DNA from: an uncultured Collinsella sp.
Lineage (GTDB): Bacteria; Actinomycetota; Coriobacteriia; Coriobacteriales; Coriobacteriaceae
Direction: 5' to 3'
NCBI GenBank assembly: GCA_900552145.1
Contig: URYW01000006.1
Location: forward strand, 1-46,181
Length of the DNA: 46,181 nucleotides
Positions 17,025 through 25,793 of the stretch are shown one piece after another; positions within the stretch are counted from its first letter, which is position 1; the number at the start of each line of letters is the position of its first letter. Position numbers and translations under genes: made by a program. The notes under the pieces are model-generated. The model saw only the letters and a program-made list of their open reading frames with translations. It was not told the DNA's origin and did not search any database.

Positions 17025-17945
17025 ATGGCAGAGAACAAGATTCAGCTCACCAAGGCTGACCGCAAGAAGGTTTGCTTCCGTCATCAGTTCCTTCAGGGCT
17101 CGTGGAACTACGAGCGGATGCAGAACGGCGGCTGGTGCTTCGCAATGATCCCTGCGATCAAGAAGCTCTACACCAGCAAGGATGACCAGATTGCCGCTCT
17201 TAAGCGCCACCTGGAGTTCTATAACACCCACCCCTATGTTTCCGCCCCCGTCATTGGCGTTACCCTCGCCCTCGAGGAGGAGCGCGCCAACGGTGCTCCG
17301 ATCGACGACGTCGCCATCCAGGGCGTCAAGGTCGGTATGATGGGCCCGCTCGCCGGCGTCGGCGACCCTGCCTTCTGGTTCACCCTTCGCCCGATTCTGG
17401 GCGCTCTGGGCGCTTCCATGGCCCTGTCCGGCAGCATCGCCGGTCCGCTGCTGTTCTTCTTCGCGTGGAACATCATCCGTTACGCCTTCCTGTGGTACAC
17501 GCAGGAGTTTGGCTACAAGGTCGGCTCCTCCATCGCCAAGGACCTCTCCGGCGGTCTGATGGGCAAGGTCACCGAGGGTGCTTCCATCCTGGGTATGTTC
17601 ATCATCGGCGCCCTGGTCGAGCGCTGGGTGTCCATCTCCTTCACCCCGGTCGTCTCCAAGGTCACGCAGTCTGCTGGCGCCTTTATCGACTGGGCTAGCC
17701 TGCCCTCCGGCTCCGAGGGCGTCAAGGAAGCGCTGACGATGTACAACTCCATCGGTGCTACCGCCCTTGATCAGGTTAAGGTCACCACGCTTCAGGCTAA
17801 CCTCGATCAGCTCATCCCCGGCCTTGCCGCTGTGTGCCTGACCCTGCTGGTCTGCAAGCTCCTCAAGAAGAAGGTCAGCCCGATCGTCATCATCCTGGCT
17901 CTCTTCGCCGTCGGCATCATCGGTCGCGTCTGCGGCTTCATGTAA
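17025..17945 (+). CDS. manZ: PTS mannose-family EIID component
   Basis: 306 residues. The start is the ATG at 17025 (MAENKI), 10 bases after AGGAGGGG; a GTG at 17016 almost touches that site. EIID is the second membrane subunit, found only in this PTS family. Motifs seen: FLQGSWNYERMQNGG, the peptide NTHPYVSAPVIGVTLALEE, and GPLAGVGDPAFWFTLRPI. The C-terminal half has four or five helices. A terminator follows 57 bp later, but DUF956 comes straight after it, so that gene may be read by partial read-through. Confidence 0.94.
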   Translation: MAENKIQLTKADRKKVCFRHQFLQGSWNYERMQNGGWCFAMIPAIKKLYTSKDDQIAALKRHLEFYNTHPYVSAPVIGVTLALEEERANGAPIDDVAIQGVKVGMMGPLAGVGDPAFWFTLRPILGALGASMALSGSIAGPLLFFFAWNIIRYAFLWYTQEFGYKVGSSIAKDLSGGLMGKVTEGASILGMFIIGALVERWVSISFTPVVSKVTQSAGAFIDWASLPSGSEGVKEALTMYNSIGATALDQVKVTTLQANLDQLIPGLAAVCLTLLVCKLLKKKVSPIVIILALFAVGIIGRVCGFM

Positions 17946-18001
17946 GCACGCTTCGGCTTAAGACCGAGAGTTGCTAGGCAAGGGCTTTTGAGCCATTGAA
18001 A

Positions 18002-18047
18002 CGGACCGCACCCGGTGGGTACACTGGATGCGGTCCGATTGTTTTTT
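18002..18047 (+). terminator. Intrinsic terminator after EIID
   Basis: CGGACCGCA (18002-18010) pairs with TGCGGTCCG (18029-18037), followed by attgtttttt. It sits only about 20 bp before the DUF956 start, so it may act as a step-down point inside the operon. Confidence 0.8.
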
Positions 18048-18066
18048 ATTGGAGGGCGAGGCGCGT

Positions 18067-18465
18067 ATGGCGCAATCTCAGAACAGCACGGTCGATCTGG
18101 CAACGCCGGCAACCTGCCTGATGGGGCTTACCAGTCACGGTAACGTAATGGTGGGCAATAAGGCGTTTGAGTACTATAACGAGCGCAATCCCGAGGATTA
18201 TATTCAAATCCCGTGGGACGAGGTCGACTATATTGCCGCCGAGGTTTTGCGCGGTACCAAGAAGATCACGCGTTTTGCCATCTTTACCAAGGATAACGGT
18301 CACTTTACGTTTTCGACGCGCGACGACAAAGAGACGCTTCGTGCGGTTCGTAAGTACGTCGACGAGGATAAGCTCGTGCGTTCGCCCGACTTTATCGATG
18401 TGACGGCCAAGGGCGCCAAGAGCATCCCCTCCGTTATCAAAAACCTCTTCCACAAAGGTAACTAG
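18067..18465 (+). CDS. manO: DUF956 family protein (ManO-like, PTS-associated)
   Basis: 132 residues from the ATG at 18067 (MAQSQN), with ggaggg upstream. DUF956 proteins follow mannose PTS operons in many Firmicutes and Actinobacteria, and are thought to regulate them. The pattern fits: ATCLMGLTSHGNVMVGNKAFEYYN, an aromatic/acidic middle (DYIQIPWDEVDYIAAEV) and a basic SIPSVIKNLFHKG end. The first of these is given here as its parts ATCLMGLTSHGNV and MVGNKAFEYYN. It is cytoplasmic with no membrane segment, and it lies just downstream of the EIID terminator. Confidence 0.88.
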   Translation: MAQSQNSTVDLATPATCLMGLTSHGNVMVGNKAFEYYNERNPEDYIQIPWDEVDYIAAEVLRGTKKITRFAIFTKDNGHFTFSTRDDKETLRAVRKYVDEDKLVRSPDFIDVTAKGAKSIPSVIKNLFHKGN

Positions 18466-18488
18466 TCATTAAAGAGCGCCCCCCAAGT

Positions 18489-18686
18489 GGGACGCAGTTT
18501 CCCATGGGGCTCGATCGGGAAAGTGCATCCCAGTTCGAGCGCCGATTCCGGGATGTAGTTTCCGGAACGGGGTCGTTTGGGAAACTGTGTCCCGTTTCGA
18601 GCCGAAATTCTGGGACACAGTTTCCAGCGAGGTCCCATTGGGAAAGTTTGACCCAGAATTTGCCTGGATAGTGGGACACACTTTCC
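18489..18686. repeat. Seven-unit alternating inverted-repeat array
   Basis: Forward units near GGGACACAGTTTCC start at 18489, 18550, 18612 and 18673 (61-62 bp period). Reverse units near GGGAAACTGTGTCCC start at 18517, 18579 and 18640. The units vary by a few bases, but each neighbouring pair can still form a stem. The reverse-to-forward spacers share a ttcgagc-ccga-att motif. There is no coding frame with family features. The array fills the gap between the DUF956 gene and tRNA-Arg. Confidence 0.8.
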
Positions 18687-18767
18687 GGAGGGCTGTTCCA
18701 CTGCAACTTCGAAGAGTGGCTATACGCTGTATTACAACGGCGTAAATCTGCTACACTAGTACAACAT

Positions 18768-18843
18768 GCCTCCGTAGCTCAGGGGATAGAGCACCGCTCT
18801 CCTAAAGCGGGTGTCGACGGTTCGAATCCGCCCGGGGGCACCA
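18768..18843 (+). tRNA. tRNA-Arg (anticodon CCU)
   Basis: 76 nt including an encoded CCA (18841-18843). The acceptor stem is GCCTCCG/CGGGGGC with one G-U pair, the D-arm is AGCTCAGGGGATAGAGC, the anticodon stem is CCGCT/AGCGG with CCT at 18801-18803, and the T-loop is GGTTCGAATCC. It decodes AGG. A TACACT at 18752-18757 may be its -10 box. Confidence 0.97.
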
Positions 18844-18853
18844 GAGGAATATC

Positions 18854-18887
18854 GAGCCCGGTACCGTTACGGTGCCGGGCTCTTTTG
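18854..18887 (+). terminator. Intrinsic terminator after tRNA-Arg
   Basis: Arms from 18854 (gagcccggtaccgt) and 18869-18882 (acggtgccgggctc), then tttt. Confidence 0.88.
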
Positions 18888-18929
18888 GTTTAAGGCATGC
18901 CGTAGTATTCGCTGCTTCAGATAAAGAAA

Positions 18930-18960
18930 GCGCCCGCTTGCTGGGGGAGCAAGCGGGCGC
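18930..18960 (-). terminator. Terminator of the kinase / cell-wall operon
   Basis: GCGCCCGCTTGCT (18930-18942) pairs with AGCAAGCGGGCGC (18948-18960). On the minus strand it is followed by ttctttatc. Confidence 0.85.
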
Positions 18961-19012
18961 CTGTGAGCGAATATGTTTGCGGCGAGAGCCGTGATGAGCG
19001 GTGGGGTGGCGA

Positions 19013-20974
19013 CTAGTTGGTCGTACCGGAATCGTCACCCGTGCCCGAGCCAGAGCCCGAACCCGAGCCAGAAAGTGCGACCGTCAGCGTAATCGTGCTG
19101 TCGGTGGACTGCTTGCCAGTGGGGGAGACGCCCGTAACGGTGGCATCCTCGTTACCGCTTACGGGATTGCCGTTCTGGTCACAGAAGCCGATGTTATAGA
19201 AACCGGCGTTGTTGAGCGCGGTGACGGCGGCGGAGATGCTCTTGCCGTACAGGTTGCCCGGAACACTGGCCTTGCCGGACTTCTTGGCAATGACGACGGT
19301 AATCGTGGCGCCGGGCTTCTGCTTGCCGCTGGGGTTCCAGCTGATCACGGTGCCCTCGGTAACCGAGTCGTTCTCCTGGTAGCTAACGTCGACGCCAAAG
19401 CCTGCCATATCGAGGGCGTTGCGCGCCTGGGCCTCGGTCATGTCGGTCAGATCGGGGACGGATGTGGTATCCGGGCCGCTCGAGACCTTGTACGAGATGG
19501 TCGTGCCCTTCGCGACTTCCTTACCGGCTTCGGTGCCCTGCTCAAAGACCTGGCCCTCATCGGCCTCGTTGGCCTCCTCGGAGGCGTTGCCCTTCAGGCC
19601 AACGCTTGCCAGCGCGGCCTCGGCCTGGTCCTTGGTCAGGCCGACAAGCTTGGGAACCTCAACCTTCTCGGAGGGCTTGGGACCCTTGGAGATTACCAGG
19701 TTCACCTTGGTGCCCTTGGCCTTCTTGGTGTTGCCGTTGGGCGTCTGCTCGGCGACCTTGCCCTCGTCGACATCGTCGTTGTAGCTTTGGTCGATGGTGC
19801 CGACCTCGAGGCCGGCTTCCTTGATCAGCTCGACGGCAGTCTGCTGGTCCTTGCCCAGCACATCGGGCACGGTGACCTGCTCGCCGCCAAAGAGTCCTGT
19901 GGCAAAGGCCACCACGATGCCGATGACGGCAACGGCTGCCACCACGGCGGCGATGATCTTGTTCTTGTTGGATTTGGGCTCTTCGATCTCGTAGGAGCCG
20001 GTGGAGCCCGAAACCGAGCTACGGGCGGTATTCTGGCCGCTTACGCCCGAGACGGGACGCACCATGGCGCGCGTCTGATCGGAAAGCTCGCGAGTCTTGG
20101 TGGCGCCCAACTCACCGGGGGCACCGATGATGCGCGTGGGCTCCGAGACGTTGACGGCACGGCCCGACAGGTAGCTGTTGAGCACCTGACGCAGCTCGTC
20201 GGCGGTCTGGAAGCGGTTTGCGGGGTCCTTCTCCATGCACTTGAGGATGATGCGCTCAAGGTCGGCGTCGACACCGGAGTTGATCTGGCTCGGCGGAATA
20301 GGCAGCTCGTTGACCTGCTTGAGTGCGACCGAGATAGCGTCGTCACCGTCAAAGGGAACGCGACCGGTGGCGCACTCGTACATCACGACGCCCAGCGAGT
20401 AGATATCCGAGGTGGGGCCGAGGTCCTGACCGCGGGTCTGCTCGGGGCTGACGTAGTGGGCGGTTCCCAGCACGTTGTTGTCTTGCGTGAGGTGGCTGTT
20501 CTTGGCGCGCGCAATGCCAAAGTCCATCACCTTGATGTTGCCGTCGGGCAGCACCATGATGTTCTGCGGCTTAATGTCGCGGTGGATGATTTCGTGCTTG
20601 TGGGCGACCGAAAGCGCGGAGCTGATCTGCGAGCCGATCTGGGCGACCTTCTTGGGGTCGAGGGCGCCGTGGCTCTTGATGCCGCTCTTAAGGTCGGTTC
20701 CGCGCAGGTACTCCATGACGATGTAATAGGTGTCGCCGTCCTTGCCCCAATCGTAGACGCCCACGATATAGGGGGAGGAGAGACCGGCTGCTGCCTGGGC
20801 CTCCTGTTTAAAGCGTGCGGCGAAGGTTGCGTCGCCGGCATACTGCGGCAGCATGATCTTGACGGCAACCGTGCGGTCGAGGACCTGGTCCTGTGCACGG
20901 TAGACGGTCGCCATGCCGCCTGTCCCCACCTTATCCTTGAGGAGGTATCTTCCCCCGAGGACCCTCTGTTCCAT
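19013..20974 (-). CDS. pknB: PASTA-domain Ser/Thr protein kinase
   Basis: 653 residues. The start is the ATG at 20974 (MEQRVLGG), 5 bases after TAGGAGC. The kinase domain (about 8-270) is complete: Gly loop GTGGMATVY, K39, HRDIKPQN with D133, DFG at 151-153 and SPEQ. After a juxtamembrane linker comes one membrane helix (about 340-360), then four extracellular PASTA repeats, which in this family bind muropeptides and lipid II. A Ser/Gly tail (GSGSGSGSG) follows. It is the last gene of the operon, about 130 bp after the SEDS-PBP fusion. It probably senses wall status and phosphorylates FHA-binding partners; PstP (23994-25793) should reverse this. Confidence 0.95.
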   Translation of the reverse strand: MEQRVLGGRYLLKDKVGTGGMATVYRAQDQVLDRTVAVKIMLPQYAGDATFAARFKQEAQAAAGLSSPYIVGVYDWGKDGDTYYIVMEYLRGTDLKSGIKSHGALDPKKVAQIGSQISSALSVAHKHEIIHRDIKPQNIMVLPDGNIKVMDFGIARAKNSHLTQDNNVLGTAHYVSPEQTRGQDLGPTSDIYSLGVVMYECATGRVPFDGDDAISVALKQVNELPIPPSQINSGVDADLERIILKCMEKDPANRFQTADELRQVLNSYLSGRAVNVSEPTRIIGAPGELGATKTRELSDQTRAMVRPVSGVSGQNTARSSVSGSTGSYEIEEPKSNKNKIIAAVVAAVAVIGIVVAFATGLFGGEQVTVPDVLGKDQQTAVELIKEAGLEVGTIDQSYNDDVDEGKVAEQTPNGNTKKAKGTKVNLVISKGPKPSEKVEVPKLVGLTKDQAEAALASVGLKGNASEEANEADEGQVFEQGTEAGKEVAKGTTISYKVSSGPDTTSVPDLTDMTEAQARNALDMAGFGVDVSYQENDSVTEGTVISWNPSGKQKPGATITVVIAKKSGKASVPGNLYGKSISAAVTALNNAGFYNIGFCDQNGNPVSGNEDATVTGVSPTGKQSTDSTITLTVALSGSGSGSGSGTGDDSGTTN

Positions 20975-21106
20975 TCTTGCTCCTAACATAACTATTCGCT
21001 CAACGATGTGTGTAGTACCTACGATGTGGCCGCTGGGGCCGTGTGGCGCGTTGCCGCTAACCCTTAGGCCGCGGCGCGCCTCGGGTGTCCGATTCGATCA
21101 TGGGCA

Positions 21107-23977
21107 TCACGCTCCCTGTGCGGCAAGCGCCGCGGTCAGGACGATACCGGCGATCTTGGCGGCCTTGACGTCATGCTTGTCGTAATCCTCCAAGGCCACC
21201 GAGATGGCGACCGTGGGTGAATCGTAAGGTGCAAAGCCAACGAACATCGAGTTGACGTTGGTGCCGCCGGTCTCGGCCGAGCCGGTCTTGCCGGCGACCT
21301 TGACGCCGGGGATCTGGGCATCGGTGCCGGTACCGGACTGGACGACGGCAAGCATGGCCTGCTTGACCTGGTCGGCCGTGGCGGAGCTGACGGCCTGCCC
21401 CAGCGAGCGGGACTGCGTGGTCTTGACCACGGTTCCGTCCGGGGCGAGTACCTGGGCTACAAAGTACGGGTCCATGACCACGCCGCTGTTAGCGATGGCG
21501 GTGGCAATCACGGCGTTTTGCATGACGGTGGTCTGCGGGCCGGGCGTGTGGTCCATGCCGACAGGCTGGCCGGCGCCGGCCCAGGCGGTCTCCCACTCGG
21601 TCATGAGCGACGGGTCGGCCATGATGGAGGCCGCGGAGGTCAGGTCCTGGCCGAGCTTTTGGCCGTAGCCAAAGGCGTTGGCAAACTGTACGAGCGTGTT
21701 TGCGCCAACTTCGTTTGCCACCTGGCCGAAGACGACGTTGGAGGACACGGCAAAGGCCTGCTGCAGGCTGATGGTGCCGTAGCTCTCGTTGGCATAGTTG
21801 GTGACCGGTGCGTTGCCGATGTCCATGGAGCCGGGCGCCTGGTAGGTGCTGGTCAGGCTGGCGGTACCGGTCTCGAGTGCCGCGGAAAGCGTAACGACCT
21901 TAAACGTGGAGCCCGGCGTGTACAGCGCGTCCATGGCGCGATTGTACATGGAGCCGTCCTCGCCGCCGCCCGTCTGCAGCAGGGCATCGATGTTGGTGTT
22001 GTCGTAGGTGGGCGAGCTGGCACATGCGAGCACCGCGCCGGTACGCGGGTCGATGACCACTACAGCGCCCTTAAAGCCCTTGAGCGCCTGCTCGGCCGCC
22101 GTCTGGATACGCGAGTCGATGGTGAGCTTGGCGGTGTTGCCCGGCTGGGTCTGGCCCGCGAGCGACGCGATGGCGTTGTTCCAGCTGGAGTAGTCCTTAG
22201 AACCGGTGAGCGTGTCGTTCATGACGCTCTCGATGGCGGTGGTGCCATACTGCTGGCTCACGTAGCCAACCACGTGCGCTGCCAGGTTACCGTTGGGGTA
22301 GGAGCGTACGTAGGTGCCGTCCTCCTGCTGCAGCGACTCGGCCAGCGTCACGCCGTCGGACGTGATGATGGAGCCGCGCTGGATGTACTTGGAGCGGGCG
22401 ATGGTGTGGTTGTTGGTCGGCATGTCCTGATAGTCCTTGGCCTTAATGACCTGGACATAGGTGAGGTTGCCGATAAGGATGGCGAACAGCGCCGTAAAGG
22501 CGAGCACCGCGCGGGTTAGACGGTTGGCAAGAGCAACGCGGCCGAGCACACCGGATTCAGGCGTGTCGAGCAGGCGACGGCGCATGCGCGAGCCGACGGA
22601 ATGGCTGCCGCTGCCGTAGGAAGACGAGGTGGCAAAGCGCGTGCCCGTCGGGGCGGCGGCAGATGCGACCTGATCATCGGTGATGGCGGCCATGGTGCCG
22701 GTGCCGGTAAGCTCGGCCTCGCGTCCGGTCGCCTCGTCACCGGCGCGCAGCAGGAGCGCGACGATGATAAAGCTCGCCAGCAGAGAGGAGCCGCCCTGGC
22801 TCATAAAGGGCAGGGTGACGCCGGTCAGCGGGATCAGGCGGGTTACGCCGCCAACGATCAAGAAGGCCTGGAAGCTGATGGCGGCCGTAAGGCCTGTGGC
22901 ACTAAAGGCGGCGAGGTCGGATTTAGCGCGGGCAGCCGTGGTGAGGCCACGCACGGCAAAGAGCATAAACAGGATGAGCACGGCGCCGCCGCCCAAAAGG
23001 CCCATCTCCTCGCCGATAGCCGAGAAGATAAAGTCGGACTCGACGACAGGGATGTTGTTGGCCATGCCGTTGCCGATGCCAACACCGACCAGACCGCCAT
23101 CGGCAAGCGAGAAGAGCGACTGGACGATCTGGTAGCCCTGGCCCTGGGCGTCCTTAAACGGATCGAGCCAAACCTGGAAACGCACCTGAACGTGAGACAG
23201 GAACTTGTAGGCGCCCACGGCTCCAACAGCTAAGAGCGCAAGGCCGATAACGACATACGAAAAGCGCCCCGTGGCAACGTAGAGCATCAGCAAGAAGATG
23301 GTGTAGAACAGCACGGCCGAACCCAGGTCGCGTTCGAAGACGACGACGAGCAGGCACACACCCCACACGGCAAACAGCGGCAGCAGCAGTCGCAGGCGAG
23401 GGATCTTAAAGCCCAGAATCTTGCGGTTGGAGATGGAGAGCAGCTCGCGGTTCTCGGCCAGGTAGCCGGCCAGGAACAGGACGATAAAGACCTTGGCGAA
23501 CTCGCCGGGCTGGATGGTAAAGCCCGCGATGCGAATCCACAGCTTGGAGCCCGAGATCGTGGTGCCGATAAAGATAGGCAGCATCAGCAGAATGATGCCG
23601 ATGATGCCAAAGGTGTACTTGTAGCGCATGACCACGTCGAGGTTTTTGACTAGTGCAAGCGTTCCCACCATGAGCGCCACCGAGACAAACAGGATGATGA
23701 GCTGTGAGATGGCGAGAGCGGGGGCGAGACGCGTCACGAACGTGATGCCGATGCCCGAAAGTATAAATACGATGGGCAGGATGGCGGGGTCGGCACCGGG
23801 CGCCAAGATGCGCACGGCAATGTGGGCCGCGGCAAAGGCGGCAAAGAGGCCGATCGGTACGGCGAGCGTCTCAAAGGAGATGGCAGCGCCCGCGGTGAGG
23901 ACGTACATCGCATACAGCAGGATGACGGGGAACGCCGAGGCGATGAGCAAGAGCAGCTCGGTGTTGCGGCGACTCAT
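21107..23977 (-). CDS. FtsW/RodA glycosyltransferase fused to class B penicillin-binding protein
   Basis: 956 residues in one frame; the ATG at 23977 has AAAGGGAG 8 bases upstream. Residues 1 to about 430 are a SEDS peptidoglycan polymerase with about ten helices. Conserved marks are GSKLWIRI, IQPGEFAK, YQIVQSLFSLADGG and FIFSAIGEEMG. A Ser/Gly/Thr-rich linker (about 440-480) leads to a membrane helix (about 490-510), a PBP pedestal domain and a transpeptidase. The three active-site motifs are intact: STFK at 690-693, SSN at 745-747 and KTGS from 897. Polymerase and cross-linker normally sit in separate adjacent genes (rodA-pbpA in mycobacteria). The operon context suggests it fills that pair's role; division versus elongation cannot be decided. 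Confidence 0.93.
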   Translation of the reverse strand: MSRRNTELLLLIASAFPVILLYAMYVLTAGAAISFETLAVPIGLFAAFAAAHIAVRILAPGADPAILPIVFILSGIGITFVTRLAPALAISQLIILFVSVALMVGTLALVKNLDVVMRYKYTFGIIGIILLMLPIFIGTTISGSKLWIRIAGFTIQPGEFAKVFIVLFLAGYLAENRELLSISNRKILGFKIPRLRLLLPLFAVWGVCLLVVVFERDLGSAVLFYTIFLLMLYVATGRFSYVVIGLALLAVGAVGAYKFLSHVQVRFQVWLDPFKDAQGQGYQIVQSLFSLADGGLVGVGIGNGMANNIPVVESDFIFSAIGEEMGLLGGGAVLILFMLFAVRGLTTAARAKSDLAAFSATGLTAAISFQAFLIVGGVTRLIPLTGVTLPFMSQGGSSLLASFIIVALLLRAGDEATGREAELTGTGTMAAITDDQVASAAAPTGTRFATSSSYGSGSHSVGSRMRRRLLDTPESGVLGRVALANRLTRAVLAFTALFAILIGNLTYVQVIKAKDYQDMPTNNHTIARSKYIQRGSIITSDGVTLAESLQQEDGTYVRSYPNGNLAAHVVGYVSQQYGTTAIESVMNDTLTGSKDYSSWNNAIASLAGQTQPGNTAKLTIDSRIQTAAEQALKGFKGAVVVIDPRTGAVLACASSPTYDNTNIDALLQTGGGEDGSMYNRAMDALYTPGSTFKVVTLSAALETGTASLTSTYQAPGSMDIGNAPVTNYANESYGTISLQQAFAVSSNVVFGQVANEVGANTLVQFANAFGYGQKLGQDLTSAASIMADPSLMTEWETAWAGAGQPVGMDHTPGPQTTVMQNAVIATAIANSGVVMDPYFVAQVLAPDGTVVKTTQSRSLGQAVSSATADQVKQAMLAVVQSGTGTDAQIPGVKVAGKTGSAETGGTNVNSMFVGFAPYDSPTVAISVALEDYDKHDVKAAKIAGIVLTAALAAQGA

Positions 23978-23993
23978 AAGCGGCACTCCCTTT

Positions 23994-25793
23994 CTAATTC
24001 TTATCGGAGGCTTCGGCCTCGGCGGACTGTTCGGCGGTTTTCTCGGAATCTGATTCGGAGGTCGATCCCTGATTGGTGTTGTCGCGAATCGTTTGCGCGT
24101 CGATCACCTGGCGGGTCTGCTCCTCGTCGATCTGGTGGCGGTACTTGGATATCGTGTCCTGCGCATCGTCGACACTTGTTTGCGGAATGCCCGCCTTGAG
24201 GCGGTTTTGCGTGTCTTCGGGCAGGTCGGACAGCTTAATGCTGGTTTCGCTTTCGAGCCAGTGGAGCTTGAGTCCGAGCGGCTTGCCGGGCAGGCCGCGC
24301 CAGACGGCGACATTGCCCTGGTGGGTACCCAGGTAGTACGAGCCGGTGACACCCGTGTAGGCCCAGATGCCAGCTGCCAGCACAAAGACGAGGGCCAGGA
24401 TGGCGGCGATAGTAATGTTGCGGCGACGCACGCGTTGCGCCTCGCGCATAACGCCATCGTCAACCAGGTCAACGACTACTACGGTCACGTTGTCGTGGCC
24501 GCCGGCGGCAAGCGCCGCGTCTACTAGGTTGTCGACGCAGATTTGCGCGGTTGAGGACTGCGTGGCGATGTTCTCGATATCGCTATCGGGAATCATGCTC
24601 GAGAGGCCGTCGGAGCACAGGATCAGGCGGTCGCCTTCCTCGATATGCAGAGTGAAGTGGTCGGCATACATGGCGGGGTCCGAGCCCAGCGCGCGGGTGA
24701 TGACCGAACGGTTGGGGTGGACGCGAGCCTCGTCTGCCGTGATCTCGCCGGCGTCCACGAGCTCCTCCACGTAGGAGTGGTCGCGGGTCACGCGGATGAG
24801 CGTGCCCTCGTGGAGCAGGTAGGCGCGAGAGTCACCCACGTGGGCGATGGCGAGCGTGTCGTTTTCGATATAGGCGCAGGTGGCTGTGCAGCCCATGCCG
24901 GGCTTGCCCAGGCCGTTCAGGGCTGCCTCGATTACGGCGGCGTTGGCTGCCTCGACGGCTGCGGCCAGGCGTGCTGCGTCGGCGGACTGTGGGGCCGTCT
25001 TGGCTATAGTCTCGACAGCGATAGAAGAGGCTACCTCGCCGGCGGCGTGACCACCCATGCCGTCGCATACGCAAAAGAGCGGCGACTGCACCAGGTAGGA
25101 ATCCTCATTGTGCGGGCGCACACAGCCAACGTCGGAGCGGGCGCCCCACATGAGTTGCGTGGTGGTGCCGGCATCATAGGTCGAGTCGGTCTCGATGCGC
25201 TCCTCGGTCAGGGGCTCAAAGCTCATGGTCGAGCCGGGGTCTTTGAGCTTGGCCTCAACGGCGGCAACGTCGATTTCGGCTGTGTCACCGGGAGAGACGG
25301 TGTCGGTCTCGGCGTTTGATTCGGAATCGCCGGTGTCCGGGGAGTCGGGCTCCTCGGAAACGCGGGCGGTCGACTCGTCGTCTTGCGGGCTGACGTCTAT
25401 AGGCTCGGGCGCCGGCGTAGACGCGGGCGCAACCTCGGATGCCGGGGCTATGGGAAACGCCGGCGCGGCGGGCTCGGGTGCCGCAAACACCGCAGCGCTC
25501 TCGTTGATTGCCGCGGCGACGGGCTCTGCAAAGTGAGCCGGCGCCGGGGTTGCTTCGGGCGCTGTGGGCTGTTCCGCAGCATGTGCGCCGATGGGCGCTG
25601 CTGCGGCATCCTCTTCGCCCTCGTTATCGGCGAGATCCGAAATATCATGCGTTACATGCGAAAGAGGCAGGGAGAACACGGTGTCCTCGGGCTCCACGGG
25701 TGTGGAGTCCGCCGGAGCGGCGTGGGCCGGTGCAGCTCCGGCGGCAGCCGGTGCCTCGGTCATAGTTGCGGACTTGTTCTCCTCGTCGATCAT
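23994..25793 (-). CDS. pstP: PP2C-family Ser/Thr phosphatase with long N-terminal extension
   Basis: 599 residues. The first ~215 are low-complexity Ala/Pro/Glu with no membrane helix, not usual in PstP. The PP2C domain follows: RPHNEDS, CDGMGGHAAGE, AHVGDSRAYL, CSDGLSSM and GGHDNVTVVVVD carry the metal-binding aspartates. A basic stretch (REAQRVRRRN) precedes one membrane helix (about 465-485), and the rest is an extracytoplasmic tail. It should dephosphorylate the operon's kinases and targets. Its ATG overlaps the stop of the FHA gene upstream (ATGA), so translation is coupled. The SEDS-PBP start lies 16 bp further on. Confidence 0.93.
   Translation of the reverse strand: MIDEENKSATMTEAPAAAGAAPAHAAPADSTPVEPEDTVFSLPLSHVTHDISDLADNEGEEDAAAAPIGAHAAEQPTAPEATPAPAHFAEPVAAAINESAAVFAAPEPAAPAFPIAPASEVAPASTPAPEPIDVSPQDDESTARVSEEPDSPDTGDSESNAETDTVSPGDTAEIDVAAVEAKLKDPGSTMSFEPLTEERIETDSTYDAGTTTQLMWGARSDVGCVRPHNEDSYLVQSPLFCVCDGMGGHAAGEVASSIAVETIAKTAPQSADAARLAAAVEAANAAVIEAALNGLGKPGMGCTATCAYIENDTLAIAHVGDSRAYLLHEGTLIRVTRDHSYVEELVDAGEITADEARVHPNRSVITRALGSDPAMYADHFTLHIEEGDRLILCSDGLSSMIPDSDIENIATQSSTAQICVDNLVDAALAAGGHDNVTVVVVDLVDDGVMREAQRVRRRNITIAAILALVFVLAAGIWAYTGVTGSYYLGTHQGNVAVWRGLPGKPLGLKLHWLESETSIKLSDLPEDTQNRLKAGIPQTSVDDAQDTISKYRHQIDEEQTRQVIDAQTIRDNTNQGSTSESDSEKTAEQSAEAEASDKN

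Noticed and set aside
15101..17038. 645-codon minus-strand frame across the PTS genes
   Set aside because: Antisense shadow; low-complexity charged composition, while the plus strand has clear EIIAB, EIIC and EIID.
18489..18686. CRISPR array
   Set aside because: The units alternate in orientation, vary in sequence and have 14-19 nt spacers that are themselves related; no cas genes are present.
19001..20986. 661-codon plus-strand frame opposite pknB
   Set aside because: Shadow of the PASTA kinase; Gly/Leu-rich without motifs.
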